Assembly (NCBI GenBank): GCA_963931055.1 | Contig: OZ006987.1 | Span: 1,674,001 to 1,738,000 of the forward strand | Length of the DNA stretch: 64,000 bases | Source of the DNA: Coprenecus sp949297365 | GTDB lineage: Bacteria; Bacteroidota; Bacteroidia; Bacteroidales; UBA932 | Direction: 5' to 3' | In this document: in pieces, positions 26,558 to 33,837 of the stretch | Layout: the number at the start of each line of letters is the position of its first letter | Numbering within the stretch: the stretch's first letter is position 1 | Program-made: the position numbers and the translations under genes | Notes under the pieces: generated by a model | Told to the model about the DNA's origin: nothing | The model's input: only the letters and a program-made list of their open reading frames with translations | The model's database searches: none

Positions 26558-26605
26558 CAAAGTTCCATAAAAATTTTAAAATTCCGAAAATTATTTGTTA
26601 GTTTG
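26558..26605. promoter_or_regulatory. Divergent promoter region for purN and acpP
   Basis: On the minus strand GAACTTTG (26558-26565) is a 7-of-8 match to TAnnTTTG and lies about 24 bases before the purN ATG. On the plus strand TTAGTTTG (26598-26605), followed by CAGC, is also a 7-of-8 match and lies about 45 bases before acpP. Both are AT-rich regions without other genes. Each box alone is weak evidence. Confidence 0.42.
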
Positions 26606-26649
26606 CAGCAAATTTTATTACAAACTAATTATTAACTAAAATTTAGACC

Positions 26650-26886
26650 ATGGCAGATATTGTTTCAGAAGTAACAGCCATCATCGTCAACAAACTCGGA
26701 GTTGATGAAAGCGAAGTAACCCGTAATGCAAGTTTTACAAATGATTTAGGTGCTGATTCTCTCGACACAGTTGAGCTCATTATGGAATTTGAGAAGAAGT
26801 TCAATATAGAGATTCCCGACGATGCCGCTGAGAAGATATCTACAGTAGGCGAGGCTATCGACTATATCGAGGAGCACACCAAATAA
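26650..26886 (+). CDS. acpP: Acyl carrier protein
   Basis: A 78-residue, acidic four-helix protein with the phosphopantetheine attachment site GADSLDTVELIM (Ser about residue 37). It carries growing acyl chains in fatty acid synthesis and, through BioC, in biotin precursor synthesis next door. It is followed after 7 bases by fabF, the common acpP-fabF pairing. Confidence 0.98.
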   Translation: MADIVSEVTAIIVNKLGVDESEVTRNASFTNDLGADSLDTVELIMEFEKKFNIEIPDDAAEKISTVGEAIDYIEEHTK

Positions 26887-26893
26887 ATTGTAC

Positions 26894-28144
26894 ATGGGAT
26901 TGAGAAGAGTTGTAGTTACCGGTCTCGGTACGATAAATCCTTTAGGAAAGACTGTTGAGGAGTATTTCTCCAATCTGGATAAGGGGGTAAGCGGGGCAAG
27001 GCTGATAACATCATTTGACACGACTCTTTTCAAAACCAGGTTTGCATGTACGGTTGAGGACTTCGATCCTTCCCGGTACGGTATAGAACGCAAGGAACTC
27101 AGGCGTATTGACCGTTTTGCCCAGTTTGCGATGGCGGCTGCGGCTACGGCTTTGGCTGACAGCGGTCTGGATCTGCAGAAGATAGATCTGGACAGGGCAG
27201 GAGTGATTCTTGGTTCCGGTATCGGAGGTATTGAAAGTCTTACCGAAGGGATAATGGACTACTGCGCAGGAGGATGTATTCCGCGCTTTAGTCCATTTCT
27301 TATTACCAAGATGATATCGGATATGGCTCCCGGTCTGATATCCATCAAATACGGTTTTGCGGGGCCTAATTATACCACGACATCGGCCTGCGCCTCATCG
27401 TCTCATGCGATGGGTGACGCCCTCAATCTGATCCGTCTGGGTAAGGCCGATATAATCCTGACAGGAGGAGCGGAAGCCCCTGTCTCGGTACCTTCCATAG
27501 GCGGCTTTGACGCTTCCAAGGCACTTTCCACCAACAATGACGAATACGCTACGGCTTCCCGTCCCTTCGACAGGACCCGGGACGGTTTTGTGATGGGAGA
27601 GGGCTCGGCTGTCCTCGTGTTTGAGGAACTTGAACATGCCCTGGCCCGCGGGGCGCGTATATATGCCGAGGTTGCCGGAGCCGGTATGAGCGCGGATGCC
27701 TATCATATCACTGCCCCGCTGCCTGACGGTTCCGGAGCAGTCAAGGTGATGCGTCTGGCGCTGGAGGATGCCGGACTGAGGCCCGAGGATGTGGATTACA
27801 TCAATGTTCACGGAACATCTACGCCTCTGGGGGACGTGGCCGAACTCAAGGCGGTAAAGAGTCTTTTCGGAGAGTATGCCTACAATCTGAATATAAGTTC
27901 CACCAAGTCCATGCACGGACATCTGCTCGGGGCTGCCGGAGCAGTGGAGGCTTTGGCCTGCATCCATGCCATAAGAGACTCAATAGTTCCTCCGACCATC
28001 AATTTCCGGTATGAGGACCCGGATATTGACTACAATCTCAACCTTACGCTCAACAAAGCACAGAAAAGAACAGTAAAGGTGGCCCTGAACAATACGTTCG
28101 GTTTCGGAGGCCACAATTCCTGCCTTGTCTTCAAGGCTTTTTAA
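26894..28144 (+). CDS. fabF: Beta-ketoacyl-ACP synthase II
   Basis: A 416-residue condensing enzyme. The triad is complete: Cys in TTSACASSSHA (about residue 165), His in NVHGTSTPLGD (about 304) and His in KSMHGHLLGAAGAVEA (about 341). It extends acyl-ACP chains with malonyl-ACP. I chose the ATG at 26894 rather than a TTG six bases earlier. Third-position composition is close to its neighbours, and the end is convergent with the DUF4270 gene 11 bases away. Confidence 0.97.
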   Translation: MGLRRVVVTGLGTINPLGKTVEEYFSNLDKGVSGARLITSFDTTLFKTRFACTVEDFDPSRYGIERKELRRIDRFAQFAMAAAATALADSGLDLQKIDLDRAGVILGSGIGGIESLTEGIMDYCAGGCIPRFSPFLITKMISDMAPGLISIKYGFAGPNYTTTSACASSSHAMGDALNLIRLGKADIILTGGAEAPVSVPSIGGFDASKALSTNNDEYATASRPFDRTRDGFVMGEGSAVLVFEELEHALARGARIYAEVAGAGMSADAYHITAPLPDGSGAVKVMRLALEDAGLRPEDVDYINVHGTSTPLGDVAELKAVKSLFGEYAYNLNISSTKSMHGHLLGAAGAVEALACIHAIRDSIVPPTINFRYEDPDIDYNLNLTLNKAQKRTVKVALNNTFGFGGHNSCLVFKAF

Positions 28145-28155
28145 ACCACAGCAAT

Positions 28156-29529
28156 TTATTGCATCAGTCCGTAAGTGATGGTCAGAGTCGGCCTTCTCTC
28201 AGCGGCAGGGCCATTGAGAACAGTCTTGTTGTAGTTGTAATTGTCAAATTCATAGACTCTGGTATCTGAGATATTGACCTTGTATTTCATGGGTGCTATC
28301 CACAGATCCTGGTCCTCGTCGATCTCTGAGGAATCTGTATTGATGATATTCTGTACGTATGCGGTTATATCCATGCTGTATTCCAGCAGCGACCGGTTGA
28401 TGCTGCCGTAGTTGGATGTGTTGTATACCTCACTCAGCGGCTGATAGTAGTAGAGGCTGTCATTGTCGGACGTCGGAACTCTTGTAAATGCGTAGATGTA
28501 GGGAGGATGCTCCATGTCAAATCTTCCGTAGTCAACGGGTTCTTCATACGGGAACTTGAGTTCTGCCCTTGAGACGGCTATGGTCTGTCCTTCCAGTCCC
28601 TCTTCCTGAATCCAGTTGTCAAGCATCTCTTTGAGATCTGCCGCCGCAATATGGGGCTTGATGCCGGAAAGACTCTCGATGTACAGCTCTTCGCCCGGTG
28701 TCTCGTTGCTCAGACCCTCTGAGCCGGTGCTGAAATAGTTGAAAGCCTCGTAACCGCTGTATCCGAAAGCGAACGACTCGGTAGTGTCCAGATCGGTTAT
28801 CCCGCGTTCGGAGTCGTTGAGCGTGTAGTTGAGATTGATGGTTGAGTTCCCCAGACTGAGAAAGTTCATCCGTCCTCCTACTGTACCCATAGACGGCTCC
28901 GTCTGGATATAAAGTCCCGGAATGCGTTTCAGGAATTGCGAAATGTCCTCAAATTCCTCGGGAGTGGTGTCAAGCAGTTCCTGTGCGAACTCGTCTTTCA
29001 GTTCAATGCGGATTACCCCTTCTCCGTAAATAACGGGGTCACTTACAGTAATCGGCTCAAGGCTGAAGTCTTCCGATGTCAGAGAGTTGCAGAAAGCCAT
29101 ATCGGTACTGTCCAGCGATGTCAGAAGCCGGTATATTTTTATTCTTTGATGTATTCCTTTCTGGTCGTTTTCCAGATAGTATGTAGAGTCTATGGAGAGG
29201 TTGATGTATGCTGACAGCAATTTGGGATCGTCTCCGAAATCGGTGGAACTGGAATAAGGGATGATGTATGTCGCGGCACTGGACTCGACAGTCCCGAAAA
29301 CGGGGTCGGTCATGGTTCCGACCATCATTTTTATGCTGTTCGCGGCCTGAACCGAAGGACTTACACGGTTTGTTACCGGCAGATCGAAAGTCTTTGTGCC
29401 GAGAGTCAGTATGGATTCGTCCGGAAGAAGTCCGCTTCCGAGGGAGCGGTCATTCTCTACGCATGATACGGCGGCTGTAAGCGAGGCTGCAATAGCGCAG
29501 AGCGTAGCCGTAAGAGTCTTTTTAGGCAT
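28156..29529 (-). CDS. DUF4270 lipoprotein
   Basis: A 457-residue secreted lipoprotein with lipobox LTAAVSC (Cys about residue 23). The start at 29529 overlaps the end of the GT5 gene by 8 bases and gives a normal signal sequence; an ATG ten codons upstream is less likely. The body is beta-rich with the motif SRAELKFPYEEP and ends RRPTLTITYGLM, matching DUF4270, a Bacteroidetes-only family of unknown function. The constant pairing with the short GT5 gene suggests a shared envelope role, which is not established. Confidence 0.85.
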   Translation of the reverse strand: MPKKTLTATLCAIAASLTAAVSCVENDRSLGSGLLPDESILTLGTKTFDLPVTNRVSPSVQAANSIKMMVGTMTDPVFGTVESSAATYIIPYSSSTDFGDDPKLLSAYINLSIDSTYYLENDQKGIHQRIKIYRLLTSLDSTDMAFCNSLTSEDFSLEPITVSDPVIYGEGVIRIELKDEFAQELLDTTPEEFEDISQFLKRIPGLYIQTEPSMGTVGGRMNFLSLGNSTINLNYTLNDSERGITDLDTTESFAFGYSGYEAFNYFSTGSEGLSNETPGEELYIESLSGIKPHIAAADLKEMLDNWIQEEGLEGQTIAVSRAELKFPYEEPVDYGRFDMEHPPYIYAFTRVPTSDNDSLYYYQPLSEVYNTSNYGSINRSLLEYSMDITAYVQNIINTDSSEIDEDQDLWIAPMKYKVNISDTRVYEFDNYNYNKTVLNGPAAERRPTLTITYGLMQ

Positions 29530-30352
29530 CTTGTTCCAGTAATTTGTCGTAAAAATCATTGAACTTCTGAATGTAGGTGCCTTCAGGATGGTCTATGGGG
29601 AAATATTGAAGCACTGGAATGCCCCTCTTTTCCGAGAACTCCGTAAGCTCCGGTCTTATGCTTTCGGAGCCAAGTATGACGGCATCTGCATATTGAATGG
29701 CCAGTTTTGCAAGATTTATGCCATCGGGAGCCTTGAATGTCTCCAGATCCTTGGACTTGATGCCGGATACGGGAATCTTGCTTTTCATCTCCGGATTGAA
29801 TCTGCTGTCCGGGTATTCATCGTAAAGCGAGAGGACAACCTTGGCATCTGAGAATATAGGGTCGTTTTTAAACGCCTTTTTCAGATACAGCGGGACCAGA
29901 TGCGATATCCAGCCGGAGCAGTGTACTATGTCCGGTTTCCAGCGGAGTTTCTTGACAGTCTCGAGTATGCCCCTTGCAAAGAAGATGGCTCTTTCGTCGT
30001 TGTCCTCCAGAAAGTTGCCCTCGGCATCCTCGTATATGGATTTTTTGTGAAAATAGTCGTCGTTGTCAATGAAGTACACCTGCATTCTGGCAGATGATAT
30101 GGATGCCACCTTAATCACCAGCGGACGGTCGATGTCGTTGATGACCATGTTCATCCCGGAGAGCCTGATAACCTCGTGCAGCTGGTTGCGTCTTTCGTTG
30201 ATGCAGCCGTAGCGGGGCATGAAATTCCGTATCTCCTTGCCGGACTCCTGAATGCCCTGAGGGAGATACCTGCCGATGACGGAGATGGTGCTCTCCGGCA
30301 GATACGGATAAATCTCGGAATTTACGAACAAAACTCTTTTGGGATCTTTCAT
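29522..30352 (-). CDS. Short GT5 (glycogen/starch synthase) N-terminal-domain protein
   Basis: A 276-residue protein like the N-terminal Rossmann half of glycogen synthase: KRVLFVNSEIYPYLPES, RNFMPRYGCINERRNQLHEV, AIFFARGILETVKKLRWKPDIVHCSGW and YADAVILGSESI. Glycogen synthases run about 480 residues, so the entire C-terminal nucleotide-sugar-binding half is absent. The KTGGL motif that binds ADP-glucose is replaced by LPESTIS. Catalysis is therefore doubtful, although annotation pipelines often call it glycogen synthase. It is the first gene of a two-gene operon with the DUF4270 lipoprotein. Confidence 0.82.
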   Translation of the reverse strand: MKDPKRVLFVNSEIYPYLPESTISVIGRYLPQGIQESGKEIRNFMPRYGCINERRNQLHEVIRLSGMNMVINDIDRPLVIKVASISSARMQVYFIDNDDYFHKKSIYEDAEGNFLEDNDERAIFFARGILETVKKLRWKPDIVHCSGWISHLVPLYLKKAFKNDPIFSDAKVVLSLYDEYPDSRFNPEMKSKIPVSGIKSKDLETFKAPDGINLAKLAIQYADAVILGSESIRPELTEFSEKRGIPVLQYFPIDHPEGTYIQKFNDFYDKLLEQDA

Positions 30353-30368
30353 TGCAGATTCTTTTTTG

Positions 30369-30418
30369 CAAATATAATAATAAAAAATCTAAATTAATTA
30401 TCTTTTTATTTATCTTTG
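30369..30418. promoter_or_regulatory. Divergent promoters for the GT5-DUF4270 operon and ftsX
   Basis: Minus-strand TATATTTG at 30369-30376 lies 17 bases before the GT5 ATG. Plus-strand TATCTTTG at 30411-30418 lies 24 bases before the ftsX ATG. Both match TAnnTTTG fully; no clear -33 boxes are present. Confidence 0.58.
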
Positions 30419-30441
30419 AGGGATTTATCTAGTGTAAACAG

Positions 30442-31305
30442 ATGGCGGAAAGAGAGAGTAATATCCTGTATAGAAGACTCTTGAGGTCTTATTTCTCATC
30501 AGTAATCAGCATTAGTCTGGTGCTCTTCCTGGTGGGAATGACGGGTGCGCTTATCGTCAACGCCAAGTCGGTCTCCAATTATTTCAAAGAAAATATTACG
30601 GTTTCCGCGGTGCTTAATGTAGAGGCGGATGAGGCGGATGCGTCGGCTATGGCGGACAGGCTTGAAAATACCCCTTACGTCAAGGATATACGGATCATCA
30701 CAAAAGAAGAAGGTGTGGAGGAGATGAAGGAGATTCTGGGAGATGACTTTATGGATGTGTTTGAGGTCAATCCGATACCAGTGTCGCTTGAGCTTCAGAT
30801 AGCTGCGGATTATATCTCTGCGGACAGTCTGAGTATAATAGAGGAGGCTCTGTACGGTTATCCGGCCGTGGATGATGTGGTGTATCAGCAGTCGCTGGTA
30901 GAGCTGCTCAATGCCAACATCGAGCGGATAGGCATTGTCGCCGGGGTATTCGTCGCGCTGCTCCTGTTTATCTCAGTGGTGTTGATCAATAACACTGTGA
31001 GGCTCAGTGTGGATTCCAAGCGGTCTTCGATCAGGGTCATGCGCCTGGTTGGTGCCACAAAGGGATTTATAACGAGACCTTTTGTCGGACAGGCTTTTTT
31101 CCAGGGACTGATTGCCGGGGCTGCCGCGGATATATTCATTCTTACTGCCCTGTACTTTGTCCGTAATGAGTTCTATCAGTTGTTCTCCCTGTTCGATGCC
31201 ATGCTGCTCGGGCTGGTCATGGCCGTAGTCATAGTTCTTGGTATATTGATCTGCATGATTTCCACGGCGGCGGGAGTGAGAAGTCTGATTAATGATGAAA
31301 GATGA
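30442..31305 (+). CDS. ftsX: Cell division protein FtsX
   Basis: A 287-residue membrane protein with the FtsX plan: one N-terminal membrane helix (about residues 17-37), a periplasmic domain (about 40-150) and three C-terminal helices (about 160-185, 210-235, 250-275). The permease motif SIRVMRLVGATKGFI precedes the second helix set. FtsX with ATPase FtsE signals to peptidoglycan hydrolases during division; ftsE is not adjacent. It leads an envelope operon with DUF3098, uppP and lpxH genes. The window's right end holds a LytM-domain protein of the class FtsEX can activate, though not linked here. Confidence 0.93.
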   Translation: MAERESNILYRRLLRSYFSSVISISLVLFLVGMTGALIVNAKSVSNYFKENITVSAVLNVEADEADASAMADRLENTPYVKDIRIITKEEGVEEMKEILGDDFMDVFEVNPIPVSLELQIAADYISADSLSIIEEALYGYPAVDDVVYQQSLVELLNANIERIGIVAGVFVALLLFISVVLINNTVRLSVDSKRSSIRVMRLVGATKGFITRPFVGQAFFQGLIAGAAADIFILTALYFVRNEFYQLFSLFDAMLLGLVMAVVIVLGILICMISTAAGVRSLINDER

Positions 31306-31322
31306 TTTTAATAATAAATAAA

Positions 31323-31562
31323 ATGGATAAGTTTGCTATTCCCAAAGAGAATATCCTGTATCTGATTATCGGTTTCGCTGTGATGCTGGTCGGTTATCTT
31401 CTGCTGCTCGGCGGCGGAGCTGACAGCCCCGAGGTGTTCAACTACGCGCTTTTCAGTTTCACGAGGATGTATGTTGCGCCTCTGTTGATACTCATCGGGT
31501 TTGCGATAGAGATAGATGTGCTTTTGAGAAAGAAACCGATTAAACTGTTCAAACGGAAATAA
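31323..31562 (+). CDS. DUF3098 small membrane protein
   Basis: A 79-residue protein with two membrane helices (about residues 11-32 and 44-64) and a basic tail (RKKPIKLFKRK). It matches DUF3098, a Bacteroidetes family regularly found between ftsX and uppP. Function is unknown. I used the ATG at 31323 because an ATG at 31302 overlaps ftsX and adds residues not typical of the family. Confidence 0.85.
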   Translation: MDKFAIPKENILYLIIGFAVMLVGYLLLLGGGADSPEVFNYALFSFTRMYVAPLLILIGFAIEIDVLLRKKPIKLFKRK

Positions 31563-31570
31563 CCCGGGGT

Positions 31571-32398
31571 ATGGAGTGGTTTCAAGCTGTGGTTCTGGGA
31601 CTCATTCAGGGCCTTACGGAGTTCCTGCCTGTGAGCAGCAGCGGTCATCTTACGATATTCAAGGCCATATTCGGAATAGAGGCGGACAACCTCAGTTTCG
31701 AGGTGGCTGTCCATGCCGCCACAGTGCTCAGTACTATCGTCGCTTTCCGCAAGGAGATATGGGACATCATCTGCGGTGTCTTTAAGTTCAGGTACAACAG
31801 TCAGACTCAGTATTTCCTGAAGATATGTGTCTCCATGATACCGGTGGCTGTAGTGGGCTTTTTCTTCAAGGATCAGGTGGAGGCGGTCTTCGGCTCGGGA
31901 CTGTTTGTCGTCGGCAGTATGCTTCTGCTTACGGCTGTGCTGCTTTTCGTCTCTGAGACATTGTCCAACAGACAGGCCAGGAAGGCTGTGTCGGAAGGAC
32001 GCGAGCCTGGAAAAGAGGTAGGGTACAAGGAGGCGTTCATCATAGGGCTGTCACAGGCTCTGGCTGTGCTGCCGGGTCTTTCCCGTTCCGGCACCACGAT
32101 CTCTACAGGCCTGATGCTCGGAGTAAGAAAAAGTTCCATGGCTCAGTTCTCGTTCCTGATGGTCCTTGTTCCGATTCTGGGAGAGGCTTTCCTGCAGCTG
32201 GTGGGCGGAGATTTCTCTGCCGAATCCTCCGGCATATCCACCATGTCGCTGCTGCTCGGAACTCTGACGGCCTTTGTCTCCGGTTATGTAGCCTGCCGCT
32301 GGATGATACGTATCGTACAGAAGGCCCGTCTGCGTTATTTCTCCATATACTGCTGCGTAGCCGCTGCATTCTGCTTCATATTTGAACTGCTCAAGTAA
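31571..32398 (+). CDS. uppP: Undecaprenyl-diphosphatase
   Basis: A 275-residue membrane enzyme (also called BacA) with the two signature motifs: LGLIQGLTEFLPVSSSGHL at about residues 9-27 and LPGLSRSGTTISTGL at about 168-182. It recycles undecaprenyl pyrophosphate to the monophosphate lipid carrier for peptidoglycan and polysaccharide synthesis. It is 8 bases after the DUF3098 gene and 2 before the lpxH-type gene. Confidence 0.97.
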   Translation: MEWFQAVVLGLIQGLTEFLPVSSSGHLTIFKAIFGIEADNLSFEVAVHAATVLSTIVAFRKEIWDIICGVFKFRYNSQTQYFLKICVSMIPVAVVGFFFKDQVEAVFGSGLFVVGSMLLLTAVLLFVSETLSNRQARKAVSEGREPGKEVGYKEAFIIGLSQALAVLPGLSRSGTTISTGLMLGVRKSSMAQFSFLMVLVPILGEAFLQLVGGDFSAESSGISTMSLLLGTLTAFVSGYVACRWMIRIVQKARLRYFSIYCCVAAAFCFIFELLK

Positions 32399-32400
32399 GA

Positions 32401-33219
32401 ATGTCCAAGTCCTATTTTATCTCCGATGTGCATCTGGGAGCAGCTTTCTGTGACAGGAAAGCTTTGGAACAGAGATTTGTGACTTTGCTTGACCGCATCA
32501 GGGAAGAGAGAGCCGACGCTGTCTACCTGCTCGGGGATATCTTCGACTTCTGGTACGAATACAGATACGTTATCCCGCGCGGACATACCAGGGCTCTCGG
32601 TGCCTTGGCCCGGCTTTGTGACAGTGGAGTCAAGGTGTATTTCTTCAGGGGCAACCACGATGTCTGGGTGTATGATTATTTCGAGCGGGAACTGGGGATG
32701 ACCGTGTTGAACCAGCCGTATGTGGCGGAGATAGACGGAAAGTTGTGCTGTCTTGGACACGGTGACGGCCTGGGACGTACCGACACTATGTTCCGGCTGA
32801 TACGCTGGGCTTTCCATAACCGCGTTCTACAGGTCCTGTTCAGTGCCCTGCATCCGAGATGGGCTTTCGGTCTGGGCTATGCCTGGGCCGGTCATTCCAG
32901 AAAGATGAAGAATGCTCCGGACAATGAGGGGCGTTATGTATTCCGGGGTGCGGAGGAACCGCTTTATCATTATGCCGACGCTTTCGGACGGGATTACAGA
33001 GCGTGTCACGGCGGTCGTGGTATAGATTACTATATTTTCGGGCATTATCATACCCCTGGCACAGTGGAGATTCCGTCAGGAGGCCAGATGCATATTCTGG
33101 GCTGCTGGGTGGACGGTGGTGAGTATGCCGTGCTTGAGAACGGCAGCCTGCGCATTATTTCTGCGGTATGTCCAGGCGGGAGCGCACGACCGGCTCCGGC
33201 GGATTCTTCCCGAAGATAG
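32401..33219 (+). CDS. lpxH: UDP-2,3-diacylglucosamine diphosphatase (LpxH type)
   Basis: A 272-residue calcineurin-like phosphoesterase with all metal motifs: ISDVHLGAAF near the start, LGDIFDFWYEYR (about residue 42), RGNHDVW (about 81), LGHGDGLGR (about 119) and IFGHYHTPGT (about 213). LpxH hydrolyses UDP-2,3-diacylglucosamine to lipid X in lipid A synthesis. The 3' end overlaps the convergent DUF4294 gene by 65 bases. Bacteroidetes homologues are often annotated only as metallophosphatases, so the lipid A role is a family-based inference. Confidence 0.88.
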   Translation: MSKSYFISDVHLGAAFCDRKALEQRFVTLLDRIREERADAVYLLGDIFDFWYEYRYVIPRGHTRALGALARLCDSGVKVYFFRGNHDVWVYDYFERELGMTVLNQPYVAEIDGKLCCLGHGDGLGRTDTMFRLIRWAFHNRVLQVLFSALHPRWAFGLGYAWAGHSRKMKNAPDNEGRYVFRGAEEPLYHYADAFGRDYRACHGGRGIDYYIFGHYHTPGTVEIPSGGQMHILGCWVDGGEYAVLENGSLRIISAVCPGGSARPAPADSSRR

Positions 33220-33820
33220 ACCTGTAGGTCTTGTTGAACTCACCTTTATTATATAGTGCGACCAGCTCTTCGGTCTGCTTGTCCTCGCCGTCGGGGTCGT
33301 ATGGCTTTTTCATATCCGAGCCGAAGAGTTTGGCTATGCCCTGCCAGAATCCGGCTGCGGCCTTCCCCTTGTAGTCCTTTATGATCTCGTAGGGAGTGAT
33401 GCCTGTCTGTCTGTCTATCAGTCTCAGCAGCAGTTTCCCCTGGCTGATGGTCAGGTTTTTCAGAGGTTTCTCGAATGTGTCGAACAGTTCTTTCTGGAGG
33501 ATGTTGATATACCGGTTCTTCTGCCGCTTGTTGAATCCTTCGACGGCTATGGTGGAGTCAGCGTCCCGGAGTTTCTCCTCGGCCAGCAGTGCGTAGGGAT
33601 AGGCCTTTGCGAAGTTGTGTACCAGACGGTAGTATTTTCTCCAGGACTTGCCTTTCCTTTTGGCCGTCTTGTATATCGGCTCCATGCTGTCCAGATAGAC
33701 AGTGTCCCCGTTCTTGTCCACTATATATTGCATAAGCGTCCCGTCTTCATCCCGGTTTTGTGACCGGAGCTGCGGTACTGTCATCAGCAGAACCAAGATG
33801 ATGAGGACGGGACGCTTCAT
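33155..33820 (-). CDS. DUF4294 exported protein
   Basis: A 221-residue protein with a signal peptide (VLIILVLLMTVPQLRS, cleavage near SQN). The basic central part has KSWRKYYRLVHNFAKAYPYA and SQGKLLLRLIDRQTG, matching DUF4294, a family of unknown function limited to Bacteroidetes. It is placed 17 bases after the NagB/PIG-L fusion and may be in its operon. Its last 65 bases overlap the convergent lpxH-type gene. Confidence 0.85.
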   Translation of the reverse strand: MKRPVLIILVLLMTVPQLRSQNRDEDGTLMQYIVDKNGDTVYLDSMEPIYKTAKRKGKSWRKYYRLVHNFAKAYPYALLAEEKLRDADSTIAVEGFNKRQKNRYINILQKELFDTFEKPLKNLTISQGKLLLRLIDRQTGITPYEIIKDYKGKAAAGFWQGIAKLFGSDMKKPYDPDGEDKQTEELVALYNKGEFNKTYRSIFGKNPPEPVVRSRLDIPQK

Positions 33821-33837
33821 TGCGGTAATGCGACTGT

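Noticed and set aside
26535..26649. Riboswitch upstream of purN-bio or acpP
   Set aside because: Leaders are too short (under 60 bases) and carry no recognisable purine, TPP or other aptamer motif.
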